Shown here: one piece after another, positions 1 through 12,821 of the stretch
Numbering within the stretch: position 1 is the stretch's first letter
Layout: each line of letters opens with the position of its first letter
From: Trigonopsis variabilis
Lineage: Eukaryota; Ascomycota; Trigonopsidomycetes; Trigonopsidales; Trigonopsidaceae
Length of the DNA stretch: 64,000 nt
Reading direction: 5' to 3'
Assembly: GCA_003707065.3 (NCBI GenBank)
Contig: PPXM03000003.1
Location: 620,001-684,000 of the forward strand
Translations under genes and position numbers: made by a program
The notes under the pieces: generated by a model
What the model saw: only the letters and a program-made list of their open reading frames with translations
Databases searched by the model: none
Told to the model about the DNA's origin: nothing

Positions 1-1376
1 CACAGGTATAGTGAGAGAGGTTTTCGAAACCCATGCTCTCGTAGACAACACCTTGCGCGGCCAAAGCGGCATCACCGTGCAACAAAACTGGAAGAGCGGT
101 CTTATGCTCGGTATCGTTGTTGTGAAATTGAATAGACCGGGTCTTACCAAGCACAACCGGATCTTCCGCTTCAAGATGGGAGGGGTTAGCCACAAGAGAC
201 AAGTTGACACGTTTTCCTGAAGGAGTAGGTCGCTGATAATTCATTCCCAGGTGATATTTCACATCGCCAGATCCCTCGTCGACGGCAGAAGAGCCAGAAA
301 ACTCCGAGAAGATAGACTCATTAGGCTTTCGGACAACGTTGGATAACATATTCAAACGACCACGGTGAGGCATACCAATGACAATGTCGGAAATGCCATG
401 TTCTTCAACAGATTGGTCGATAAGAGCCTTCATACCAGGAATCATACTTTCGCCACCTTCGAGACCGAATCTTTTATCATTGGGATATTTGTGAGAAAGG
501 AACGATTCGAAAGTAGAAGACCAGATCAATCGATCCAAGATTCGCTTTTTCTGGTCCTTGGTATATTTGATAGGTTCAGGGATCTCAATTCTTTCCCTGA
601 TCCAGTCACACTTGGATCTATCAGGAATGTGCATATATTCGACGCCGATCGAACCGCAGTAGGTCTTCTCACAGATGTCGATAATCTCACGTAGAGTCTT
701 CTTCGTGTGGCCAGGAGTAGCGAATCGAGGCAATATTCCAGGGCCAAGGGTGAACTCCTTATCAAGATCGGCTTCGGTGAAACCATAGTGTTGCAAAGTG
801 AGTTCTGGCACATCCTGGGCGTGTTTTAGATCGGCCCGTTTAGTGAACTTTATTCCCAAAGGATCGATATTGGCCTTATGGTGACCTCGAACTTGATGAG
901 CTCGGACTAACAGTTGTACCTTGAGATGGTCATTTATAGTACTGTCGCCCAGTGAGACGGGGGCAACGGAACCAAAGCCTTCGGCGACAGAAGGTACCAA
1001 AGTGGGAGGGGGAACGAAGGCCTGGCTGGCAGGAATACCTCCTGATTCCATGTTTTTAAAGTAAGACTAGTATATCAGCATTTGACTCGAGTTTATCGAC
1101 AAGATCACGTACCTGCCAAGAAACATGAACACTGTTAGGATCTTTCTTCCACGCTGTGTACATTTCATCTATATAATTGGCATTGGTGCCTTGCATAAAA
1201 GGGTCATTTGGGCTCTAAGCAAGTTAGCACTATAAAAGGGATTTGAGACATACAACACCTGGAGATGATGTAGCAAAGCACTTAACTCCGCTTAAGGTGA
1301 TTCTGGACTTCACAGAGGCTCCAGACAGAAGCGTCGAAGACCTCTTTGAAGCAGATGAAACTAGCAAACGAAGCAT
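1..1376 (-). CDS. KGD1: 2-oxoglutarate dehydrogenase E1 component, 5' part (runs off the left edge)
   Basis: E1 of the mitochondrial 2-oxoglutarate dehydrogenase complex is a thiamine-diphosphate enzyme of the TCA cycle that decarboxylates 2-oxoglutarate and passes succinyl to E2. Only about the first 430 residues lie in the window. The start at 1376 gives a basic, Ser-rich presequence ([14 protein letters not shown]) typical of mitochondrial import. Two short introns, 1253-1215 and 1112-1067, restore the family N-terminus ([19 protein letters not shown], then [11 protein letters not shown]). Family-typical stretches follow: [14 protein letters not shown], then [16 protein letters not shown] at the edge. 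The two introns are 39 and 46 nt. A CCAAT box lies about 100 bp upstream. The identification is secure; the C-terminal two thirds is outside the window. Confidence 0.96.
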
Positions 1377-2115
1377 CTTCGGTTGATTTCGGAAGTGAGA
1401 TCGGGAACGTCAACGAGCGCTGTATAGAAACTGCCGTGTTACCCGGTCTACGACAATGCTACCCTCGCGTCGCTATTGGCTGGTTGCCTTAAGAGACAGA
1501 CGAAGGTCCTCCGCCTATTATTTTCAATGTGTATCTAATTCAAGGAAAAACCTTTAAGGACATTGGCTGCTAATAACATTGGAAATAATTACTGTCGTTT
1601 AATTTACTTATTCCACGTAGCCTAGTTTGAGGAGGAAGATTCCTTTAGACAAGATCAATTCAACCTTTGCCTCTGACAGACCAAAGATCGAAAGAATGCT
1701 GTAAGCTTGCCTAGTTCGGGTTTACCCCACAGAATGAACCCGTTCCCAGAACAGCGACGTACACCCCTGTAACCTCCAGTCTCACTGTAGCTAGAATGCA
1801 ACCGCTTTGTACGATGAATAAACGTCCATTACGTCACAAGATCAAAAAACTGTAAAAAAAGTGACTGTCTAATGTTCAATTTGTAGGTTGAATTAAGCAT
1901 CGAGTCATGTCCGAGAAGTACTCATCAACAGAGCATCACTAAGAGGAAGAATTTTCGGAAATTCTGACCTTCCCAATCAGTCTTAAAGTGCATGAACATC
2001 TAGATAGGTAGACCAGTTCAGTTACATGTACATGAGAATCACTCATACAATAATAATATACAATTCTTCTGACGACTGAACACCAAACCTCATCAGATTT
2101 GAAACTTTCGAGGAT
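1377..2115. other. Gene-free spacer, KGD1 promoter and UTP14 3' flank
   Basis: No supported gene. It holds the KGD1 promoter on the right of that gene, including a CCAAT box, and the 3' flank of UTP14. I see no repeat or RNA gene. Confidence 0.7.
1475..1479 (-). promoter_or_regulatory. CCAAT box upstream of KGD1
   Basis: The plus strand reads CTATTGGCTGG, so CCAAT lies in the sense of KGD1 about 100 bp before its start. CCAAT is the target of the Hap2/3/5 (NF-Y) complex, which activates respiratory genes in fungi. Binding here is inferred. Confidence 0.45.
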
Positions 2116-4508
2116 TTAGATGCCTCTGAGATTTTTCTTCAAAGGAGTAATAGTCACTCCTTTTTTAATGAGAACCCTTGGCGTAATGGATTCTTGAAAT
2201 TTCTCTCTAGTAGCCCATTCTGGACCTAATTTCGTTCTCATGCTCATTTCATACTGTTCTCGAGTCTCAAAAGGATAGGGTACTTGAGCGGCTGTGTATT
2301 TTAAGTTCTAATGTTAGAAAAAATAGGTCACAGACTCTTACATTTTTAACAAGCTTTTTATTGACGACAATCTTATCATTTCCTTTCTTAGGCTTTTTCA
2401 CTGGCTTCGAATCCTTCCCGGTTTGGGATTTCCTTTTCTTTTGCGATGAAGCTGTCGTCCATGATCCCTAAATCTTAGCTACTGCGAGTTACGGAGATAC
2501 ATACCCAACCAGGGAGACGCGCGTCTTCGGTATCCTCTTCAGATTCACTTATTTCTGCCATAAATTCGCGGACAACATTGTCGCCAGCAAAAGCTCGGCT
2601 GATTAACTCCTTCTGAGATGCGAAGTCTAGAGATCGTTCATGTATCACAAAACCATGGTGATCCTTCTCATCACCCTCGTCTGTTGAATCTTTGGTATCT
2701 AGGATCCCAGAATGTGATACTGATTCATCTTTCATATGCTTTCCGGGTATCGCACTCGCATCTAAAGCCAGCTTCACTTCGGAGGAGCTGGGCTCATCAT
2801 TATCATATTCGCCAATAATGTCTGAGGAATCGAGTCTACCGATATGACCTGTAGAAATCCATGGATTAGAAAATTCAGTTTTCGTCGAGGCTTTCTTGTT
2901 AACGCCGGGAGCCTCTTTCACTCCACGATCATCCTTTTTTGCTAGAGTTTTCTCTCCGCCCTTCGATTCCAGAACCCTTTCTCTGGCGGCTGATACAGCT
3001 GGACCAAAAGAAAGTTTGCCCTTGGCGACATCATCATCGTTTTCATCTTCAGATGGCTCATCCTCTTCAATTTCAGGCTCGACTTGCATAAATTTCATTT
3101 TGAGAAGAGCGCTTTTAGATAAATCATGTGATAAATCGTCTCTCTTGTTTTCCAAAGACTCATGACCAACTATTATCTCACGCAGGCGCTCTCCTCTTGT
3201 TATATCCCTCTCTAGAGCAGAGGACTCATTCTCATAACCATCATCATCAGAAACATCAGCATCACTATCTCTTATGTTAGAAAGTTCGTGCACCATAGAC
3301 ATAACGTTCCTGGCAGCCTCGAGAGATGATTCCTCATGACCGGTCACATCCTCGACCAGCTTCCTCTGTGATTCCTTCTCCTTCTTATGCACCCTATGAT
3401 AAGCTTTTGACTTGATCTTCTTTATTCTTTTCGCTTTTCGTTCCTCGCGGAACATAAGTTCTCTCATACTTCTCAAATGTCGCAGACGCTCCTTCATTTC
3501 CTCCTTGGTCAAAGTTTTGGGTGCCGTATTTTCAAACATATGTTCAGATCCCTTCACTGAAAGACCTGATTTTGAAATGAGTTCGGACACTTCGGATTCA
3601 AATTCATCTTTGGTCGTCATATCATGGAAAGCACTTCGAGGAGCGCCTCTTTGATCATTTTCGTTCGGCAAAACAAGCCGTTCTGCCTCTCGATTCCTCT
3701 TCACAATTTGTTGCCATTTAGAGACATCTTCATTAGCGAGCTCATATGCGGCTTGTCTTTCAAGTTTGACCTTAGCAAGTTGAGGGAGGTTCTTTGCAAT
3801 CAGATTAGAAGACTTCTCGGTTTTAGAGTCATTTGTTTTTACAAGATCTCGAAATTGATTGCCTTTGACATTTTGAACCAAGTCTTTCAGGCTAAGCTTT
3901 GAACCAGGATTGCTCAAATTGAATGAGGATTCCGAGAGCTCAGAACCACCTATCCGTGTTTTTTTAGCTGGTTTTCCTTCCTTGCTGAACTTTGCAGCAG
4001 CTTGCAAAAATTCTATACTAGGGGACACCTCGTCCTCCTCATCGCCAGAAACCGATTCATCATCTTCCTCGCTATCTTCCTCACAGCGAGGCTCTTGACT
4101 CTTGTCCTCTCTTTCTGCTTTGTCGTTCCTCTGAGAGTTGCTTTCCTCGAGCATTTCACTGCCTCTTCCAGGATGGTCTTCCTCATTAGACTTCTGAAGA
4201 TTTATGTCTAGAACATCGGAAAGTGTGAGATATTCTTTTCCGGAATAGTCCTTATTATTATCACTAAACGGTTCATCCTCATCGGAAGATGCAAAGGCCT
4301 CGTCAGAATCGATTTCAGAGTCAACTTCAGACTCATTTCCTTCGGGAAGTCGCGAAGTTGAATCAGAATAACCCTCTTCGCCATCTTCTGAAGCTGATAG
4401 AGAATAAGCATCAATAAGCTTTCTTGAAGCTCTTCTCGTTTTACCCATTCCAGCTAATCTAAAATCCACGAAGCTTGCCAGACTTGGTCCCGTTGGGACT
4501 TCCTTCAT
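2116..4508 (-). CDS. UTP14: U3 snoRNP / SSU processome protein Utp14
   Basis: Utp14 is a nucleolar component of the small-subunit processome, needed for 18S rRNA maturation and for activating the helicase Dhr1. The product is about 773 residues (yeast 899). The N-terminal part is highly acidic and Ser-rich, the middle is Lys/Arg-rich coiled coil, and the diagnostic LPGWGSW motif (about residues 665-671) is created only after splicing intron 2504-2468. A second intron, 2341-2308 (34 nt), leads into the conserved C-terminus (LKYTAAQVPYPFETREQYE ... GPEWATREKFQE). Met at 4508 is used, but Met at 4448 (MGKTRRASRK) fits the family N-terminus equally well. Identification is strong. Confidence 0.93.
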
Positions 4509-5202
4509 TCAATGTAGCAAAAATTTCACGTTTCAATTAGCAGGGTAACAGATAGTACAGCTGCCCCTTTTGTTACTTTTTACACGCTCAAAAATTTTTG
4601 CAGTCGACAATACACTTCGGATTGTTCTCACACATAATAACAGAATATAATGAGCAAGTTTGTATAGTTTTTTTTTTTTTTGACTTTTTTAATTCTTTAA
4701 TTTGATTGTCTTATGTAGGAACATATACATATACATTTTTATGGCATTTTCGAAGATCTATATCTCTCTTTATGGCTTATAGATTCAAACAATGCCTATA
4801 ATACAATGTGGGTCTACCTCTAGATGCTTACAGTCATATAAGTCGTCACGGAGCAAATAATAAGGTCCACACATTTTTCAAGACACTTTCGATTTAATTG
4901 TAATACCATGGCATAGGTTCTCAACTGAGCTGTTTGGTACTGATATCACAGTTCTTATTTTGTCTTATTGTATACCAGAGAAGTAAATCACATAGATTAT
5001 AAGGGTACGTGTGAAGATCTGGTGGAAGATTTGATGCAATTGTTAGGACAAGGCGTAATGGGAACCTGAAGCTAAACAATGTGTAAAATGTGCAATCTAC
5101 GGAAAAGAGTAAGTACAGCAAGCCTTAAACTGATGATCAAGTAGAGTCTTGTAGGAAACTCATAGTATTAGCAGCATGCTTTGATAGAAAAATTTATGAG
5201 CT
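4509..5202. other. Gene-free AT-rich spacer
   Basis: AT-rich sequence between the UTP14 start and the 3' end of the SERF-like gene. It holds a T14 tract near 4668-4681. Open frames here are short and show no family resemblance. Confidence 0.65.
4668..4681. repeat. Poly-T tract (T14)
   Basis: Uninterrupted run of 14 T about 160 bp upstream of UTP14. On the UTP14 strand this is poly(dA), a nucleosome-disfavouring element common in fungal promoters. Confidence 0.7.
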
Positions 5203-5414
5203 CTACGAGGTCTTTTGACCTCCCTTGTCCTTCCGTTCTTCCGCTGGACACGTCAACACAGTACCAAGAATTATAACTTACCTGCCTTCTGTTTCGCACG
5301 CATTATCTCTGCATGCTCTTCCTGGCTTTTCTTAGTACTGGAAGCTTTCTTCTGACTTGCAGCTTTCTTAGAAGCTCGTACTCTGTCTTTCTCCCGCTGA
5401 TTCCCCCGAGTCAT
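5203..5414 (-). CDS. Small EDRK-rich (SERF / 4F5 family) protein
   Basis: A 57-residue, very basic protein that starts MTRGNQREKDRVRASKKA, the signature of the 4F5/SERF family (MARGNQRELARQKN in animals), whose members bind nucleic acids and modify amyloid aggregation. It is missed by simple ORF scans because a 38-nt intron (5281-5244, GTAAGT ... CCAG) splits it. Splicing joins KQKA to AEERKDKGGQKTS and a TAG stop. It shares no promoter with its neighbours. Family assignment is strong; the cellular role in this organism is unknown. Confidence 0.9.
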
Positions 5415-5875
5415 TAGAGAAGACAATTACGCAGGGGACAACCCACTCAGAAAGAAATAATGTATCCGAAAATGGTAATTGACGGTAGATCGAAGATTTG
5501 ATCAAAGAGCAAGGTAGAACGTTCCTCTCTGGAAGATTATACTTCTCAACCCTAGCTAGCTATGCCATGGCAACGTTCGCAATTTGGACAGCATCGACAC
5601 AGCACTCTCTGTTGGGCGCTTACACAAAACCCTTCTAAATGCTGTGTTACCAGATTTGGATATAAGCTGAAACGTCAAAGTCTTAATTATTTTTATATCC
5701 AGACTCCAATGTCAGGTACCAATATTTACGCCGTGCTAAAATGAAACTCAACAGTTCAACTGCAGATACCTCACTTGCAGCAGGTTCATTATAGTCCAGA
5801 CTGTTTTCTAGTTGAAGCCTCTGTTATTTACTTGCTAGCGTTTAAATACTTGCTTGATACGGCAACATTCGTAAT
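5415..5875. other. Gene-free spacer between divergent genes
   Basis: Shared upstream region of the SERF-like gene (minus) and the membrane-protein gene (plus). A 60-codon open frame at 5562-5744 has no family resemblance and was not called. Confidence 0.65.
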
Positions 5876-6732
5876 ATGTCTACCGTTTGTTTCATCAAAC
5901 AAAGGTCAATGGATCAAAGGCACTCGGGTGGATATGCTGCTTACAATATAAGCCCGATAAAGACGTTGGAAAATGCCGATATCCCAATGAACATATTCAA
6001 GTCAAAATTCTTTGTTCACTCTCAATTATTTCTGCTATCACTTGCGCTCTCGTTCGCTGTGGGAGCGGAAATCACGCTGTCCGCTAGGTTTTTTCCCCTC
6101 CTGCATTTCAATTTTTTTGCTGGTCTTGGAGCTCTGTTTAAAGTTGCAGAAGCTGTCATCCTATTCTCCATAGCAGTCCTTTCACTGTATCGATTTGTTC
6201 TGCGGGAGACGACCAGCCGTGAGATTCACTTTCTCGATATCTCGAAGGATATATTCGCCTTATTAACATTCTTTGTTGAGCTCTCTATATGTGTCCATCT
6301 CCTGGCCCAGCTAGGAAACCCTTTGACTTCATCCGCCAATGTTGGAGGAGCAATCGCAACTTTCATAACATTCGTGGCCATTTTCAACTTCACAGTTGGC
6401 TCAATATACATCTTAGAGGTGGGGCAGACGGTTTCACTTCTAACGATTAGGTACTCATTGATCGAATCTCCCAGCATCCTGAAAATTTGAGCCAGCTTTC
6501 TATTGAAAAGCAATGTTCGATCGAACATACACATGAGGAGAGCGGAATGACAGCTCCTAGTCCTGAACAGAGTTATCAAGAAGATGTAGGGACTAATAAC
6601 ACCGTTGATCATTTGGTCCAAGTCCAAGACCAAGGATCTCTGGACTCCCATCCCATCTGCCAGTCGTATGAAGAAAGATCAAAGTATCTCTCAATGCTGA
6701 ATCAGCTATATAAATTGGAAGCCAATAAATGA
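5876..6732 (+). CDS. Four-helix membrane protein, MARVEL-like topology
   Basis: Not recognised by name. A cytosolic N-terminus of about 45 residues is followed by four hydrophobic segments near residues 47-66, 80-105, 122-145 and 155-180, with short loops, which is the MARVEL/Nce102-like layout of fungal plasma-membrane proteins. The open frame stops at 6490, but a 32-nt intron at 6419-6450, ending CTAACGATTAG, joins in frame to a hydrophilic, acidic 93-residue tail rich in Glu/Gln/Ser, giving 274 residues. The donor GTGGGG is poor; an alternative donor GTTGGC at 6395 is also in frame. The gene is likely real; its function is not known. Confidence 0.6.
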
Positions 6733-7003
6733 AATGGCAGACATTTCCAACTAAATAGCGAAGTTATGAGTCATCCATGGGCCATATTGATACAATGTGT
6801 GTGAATTTAGCTACCTAAAGATATTAAGACAGCACTTGCTTCATCCATATGATAGCTCGCAGTGGAAATGATATAATGCAATGGCATTGTATGCGTGGTA
6901 CGTAGAATAGCCTCAACTACAAGATCCACTGACTAATGAAAAGCTCTGTATCACGATTTGAGAGAATTATAGTCTAGAAAACAAATAAGACAAATACAGA
7001 GCA

Positions 7004-9699
<2,696 letters not shown>

Positions 9700-9770
9700 G
9701 CGCTAGTAGTTTAGCGGTAAAATCCAACATTCCCATTGTTGGGCCCCCGGTTCGACTCCGGGCTGGCGCA
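9700..9770 (+). tRNA. tRNA-Gly (anticodon CCC), intronless
   Basis: A full cloverleaf can be drawn. The acceptor stem GCGCTAG pairs with CTGGCGC (one G-U), the anticodon stem CAACA/TGTTG encloses loop TTCCCAT with anticodon CCC, and the T arm CCCGG/CCGGG encloses TTCGACT. The internal promoter B box (GGTTCGACTCC) is intact, the discriminator is A, and a T run (pol III terminator) follows within 10 nt. CCC reads the glycine codon GGG. Confidence 0.97.
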
Positions 9771-10812
9771 TTGATTTTTTTCTCCTTTTCAGTATAGCAA
9801 CCTGCATTATATTAAATCATTCATAAGGCTCCATAGAGATGCCCTTCTGTGATATCAATCTTATGGATGCAATAATGAGAAAGAATTCTCATTGTACTTA
9901 GATTACACATGCACGTGACAGAAACAAGGAGCTATTTTACATATAAAAGATGACCAAGTAGCTTTTCCCTTATGAGACCGATAGTTAATATTATATCTTC
10001 TCGCTTTGATATAGACAAACTTAAGTGCCAAGATGTGAGACGATGATTGCTCTTGACCTAGGTTAGCATTTCCAGGTCAAAAGCGTCAAGAAGTTAGCTT
10101 CGAGATGAGGTCTGGCATCTTATATCATACTCAATTACAAGACTCACACCGAAATATAAGTATGGCAAGTATGGCACAACGATTCCAGACCTAATCCTTA
10201 TAGCATTAGGTATAACAAGTGGACGTGCAAGATCACTAAAGACGATCCCAATAAGAGAGTCAGATGACATGTGTTTTTCACACAGTCTCAAGAAGCTTTG
10301 AATAAGAACAGAGTCTGTCTCTATTACAGAGGACCGTGCGAATGGTGCATACATTTTTGCAATGATCACTAGTCGCGTGCCCAGCAGGACGCTCGTCGCA
10401 CAATCATGCACAAAAGATATTCAGAGACTGCGACGGAGACATATAAATATGAGACCGCTATGATATTTGTATGTTATCATGGCCAGTTCTCGAATCTCAA
10501 GTCATGATTTAAGTTGTTAGGTATTAAGAGAGTAACAATATCAATCATTTCCCAATCAGCAGATATTTTGAATTTCTCAAGTTATGCTGTTGAGGCTTCC
10601 TTCGAGTTTTTCCTGTCATATTTCAACATACTCACCTGTCATGATGGTTGGTCACTGTTAACGATACCTCGCAAGATTACAGAACACCCAAACCGAAAAA
10701 GAACAAAAGCCCTACATACCATCCAGCGAGTACATCCTATTGTTACATGCTAAAAGTCACTGCTTATATTGTGCTTATATTTTCATTTTGGTCCTCTTAG
10801 TATCCTCTCAAC
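9771..10812. other. Gene-free spacer, COX11 promoter region
   Basis: No supported gene. It holds a GTCACGTG-type box (CACGTG at 9912-9917) and a CCAAT box at 10552. A 105-codon minus-strand frame at 10094-10411 and a 79-codon plus frame at 10514-10753 look like chance. Confidence 0.6.
10552..10556 (+). promoter_or_regulatory. CCAAT box upstream of COX11
   Basis: CCAATCA, the preferred Hap2/3/5 context, lies about 255 bp before the COX11 start and in the same orientation. Function is inferred. Confidence 0.4.
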
Positions 10813-11550
10813 ATGTTCGTGATCTCGCGGAGAATAACACAAAACGTGGGAAAAGGTCTTGCAGCAAGCTCCTCTGCTCGGTCTCAGAGTAGTTTCTCTG
10901 AAAGCATGCGCCTTATTCGAGAAAAGCAAATGGAAAGTCGGAGGGTTAAGAACCGATCTGCTGCATATTATGGTCTATCGATTGTAATAGGCTTTTTTGG
11001 ACTATCTTATGCTGCAGTGCCTCTTTATCGTGCAATATGTCAGCGCACGGGCTGGGGAGGAACTCCAATTACTGATTCCTCAAGATTTACAGCCGACAAA
11101 CTTGTACCCGTTGAAGGAGCACGAAGAATACGGATCACGTTCAGTGGGCAATCTTCCAAACTGCTCCCTTGGAAATTCTACCCTGAGCAAAAAGAAGTGA
11201 GGGTCCTCCCTGGAGAGACGGCCTTAGCGTTCTACAAAGCTGAGAACCTTTCGGATAGGGACATTGTTGGAATGGCCACATATTCAGTTGTTCCGGCTCA
11301 AGTAGCTCAATATTTCTCTAAAATTCAATGTTTTTGCTTTGAGGAACAAAAATTACTGGCAGGAGAGAAAGTCGACATGCCTGTATTCTTCTTTATTGAC
11401 CCCGAGTTTGCTTTTGATCCCGACATGAAAAACATTGATCACATAACTCTCCATTATACTTTTTTCAGTGAGTCTCTTTCCCTAAATCTACTAACATGAT
11501 CAGAAGCAAAATACGACGAGAATGGCGAGCTTATTCCTGCTCAAGCATAG
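10813..11550 (+). CDS. COX11: Cytochrome c oxidase assembly protein Cox11 (copper insertion)
   Basis: Cox11 is an inner-membrane copper chaperone that builds the CuB site of Cox1. The 233-residue product has a basic N-terminus suited to import, one membrane helix near residues 50-70 (YYGLSIVIGFFGLSYAAVPL), then the intermembrane-space domain with the copper-binding Cys-x-Cys (Cys173 and Cys175 in IQCFCFEEQ). A 36-nt intron (11468-11503, branch CTAAC) joins HYTFF to KAKYDENGELIPAQA. It lies 290 bp upstream of COX12 on the same strand. Identification is secure. Confidence 0.97.
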
Positions 11551-11759
11551 CGACGTAACACAAACAACTGTTTACCAGACATTTTCGCTTTATGTACATA
11601 GAAACTCTACCAAAAGAAAGGCTGTGAATATTCTGATTATGGACGAACTAGAAAATAATTGTATCTCATACATTGCCTAAATGCCATTTTCTTTGACTCC
11701 TATAATGACAAGGACAGATGTCTGATGTTCACGGGGGAGGGTCGAATTGGGGCCTTTTG

Positions 11760-11764
11760 ATTGG
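11760..11764 (-). promoter_or_regulatory. Inverted CCAAT box upstream of COX12
   Basis: TGATTGGCTG lies about 75 bp before the COX12 start; a second ATTGG is at 11746-11750. This fits Hap2/3/5 control of oxidase subunits; inferred. Confidence 0.45.
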
Positions 11765-11839
11765 CTGGGCGCTACGTTGGCAATCTGTCTCACTCCACTT
11801 CCGGCTAGCTACTACAACACCCTTGAGTCGAAGCAAAAA

Positions 11840-12135
11840 ATGTCTGAGGAAGCTGCTGATACTAAACCTTTACATTTTCATTCCCCTCAGTTTGATCCTA
11901 AGTTTCCTCATCAGAATCAAGCCCGACGATGCTTTTCTGCTTACGTTGACTACTACAAATGTGTCAATGCTAAGGGTGAGGATTATCTTCCTTGCAAGCA
12001 ATTTTTTTATACGTTTTCGTCAATCTGCCCTACTGGCTGGGTCTCAAGATGGGATGATCAAAGAGGTAAGCCATAGATTAGCTCTTGTACTAATACTTTT
12101 TAGATGCGGGCAACTTCCCAGCTCGCCTTGACTAG
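11840..12135 (+). CDS. COX12: Cytochrome c oxidase subunit VIb
   Basis: A small intermembrane-space subunit of complex IV, 85 residues (yeast 83). It has the twin-cysteine fold: Cys-x9-Cys (CFSAYVDYYKC) and Cys-x10-Cys (CKQFFYTFSSIC), followed by PTGWVSRWDDQR. A 38-nt intron (12066-12103) supplies the conserved end DAGNFPARLD. The start at 11840 (MSEEAADTKP) is chosen over upstream in-frame codons because family proteins begin about there. Import through Mia40 is expected from the cysteine pattern. Confidence 0.96.
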
Positions 12136-12430
12136 CTCTTACAACAGACCTCTCATTGACAGATCTCTGTTATTGCTCTTGAGCTAGTCGCATTATGGCA
12201 TACCTTTTGAATTATCCGAAAATTGGTATGGACCATAGAAGCTGGTGATGTAGCATCAGATTTGTTCTATTTGGCATTTCTATCTTGTGAATTGACCGTA
12301 GAGTACATATTCACACGCGTACAATGCTCACTATGATCCTCGCTTATCTACTGTATATGTCTGAGCTAGTCCTCATCTAACATCTTCAAGCATCACTACC
12401 CAACATTCAGAGTGTAGCTTCACTACAAGG

Positions 12431-12471
12431 ATGAAAAAGGGCATAGAGACTAAAATAAGTCCCTTTTTCAT
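12431..12471. repeat. Perfect inverted repeat, 11-bp arms
   Basis: ATGAAAAAGGG (12431-12441) and CCCTTTTTCAT (12461-12471) are exact reverse complements separated by 19 nt, in the COX12-MET6 spacer. It could form a hairpin in COX12 3' RNA or be a bipartite binding site. Confidence 0.75.
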
Positions 12472-12745
12472 TGTTTTCGAGTCAAACAGTAAATAGTGTA
12501 ATTAAATAGAAGCTTTGCGAGATGGACTCCGGCATTAGAAAATAAAGGGTTCAATTGCTTCTTGTTCTCCGTGTGTAGCAAGATAATGTATGCTCGACAG
12601 AGAGTCTATGAGTATAGGATACAGTGGGTGTTCTCAATGTTCAGTAGTTAATCCTTCGAAGCGCTCGACTCGTTTCTATCTAACTGGTTCGCGCGTCCTT
12701 GTGATTCGTTTACAGTTAGAACGGTTGCTATGTCACATGGGAATA

Positions 12746-12752
12746 TCACGTG
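12746..12752 (+). promoter_or_regulatory. TCACGTG box (Cbf1/Met4-type) upstream of MET6
   Basis: TCACGTG sits 70 bp before the MET6 start. In yeasts Cbf1 binds RTCACGTG and recruits Met4 to sulfur-metabolism genes, MET6 included. Presence is observed; use here is inferred. Confidence 0.6.
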
Positions 12753-12821
12753 CAATGGCATTTGTAGCCGACACGAAAATTTTTCTTCGCAGTACACGTT
12801 CTTCATAACAACTTACAAGAC

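Larger units (their letters stand above)
12136..12821. other. Gene-free spacer, MET6 promoter
   Basis: Holds a perfect 11-bp inverted repeat (12431-12471) and a TCACGTG box near the MET6 start. A 72-codon frame at 12590-12808 overlaps the promoter and is not convincing. Confidence 0.65.

Noticed and set aside
10094-10411. 105-codon minus-strand open frame between tRNA-Gly and COX11
   Set aside because: No domain, no typical composition and no splice partner; consistent with chance.
12590-12808. 72-codon frame covering the MET6 promoter
   Set aside because: It contains the Cbf1-type site and ends just before the MET6 start; no homology recognised.
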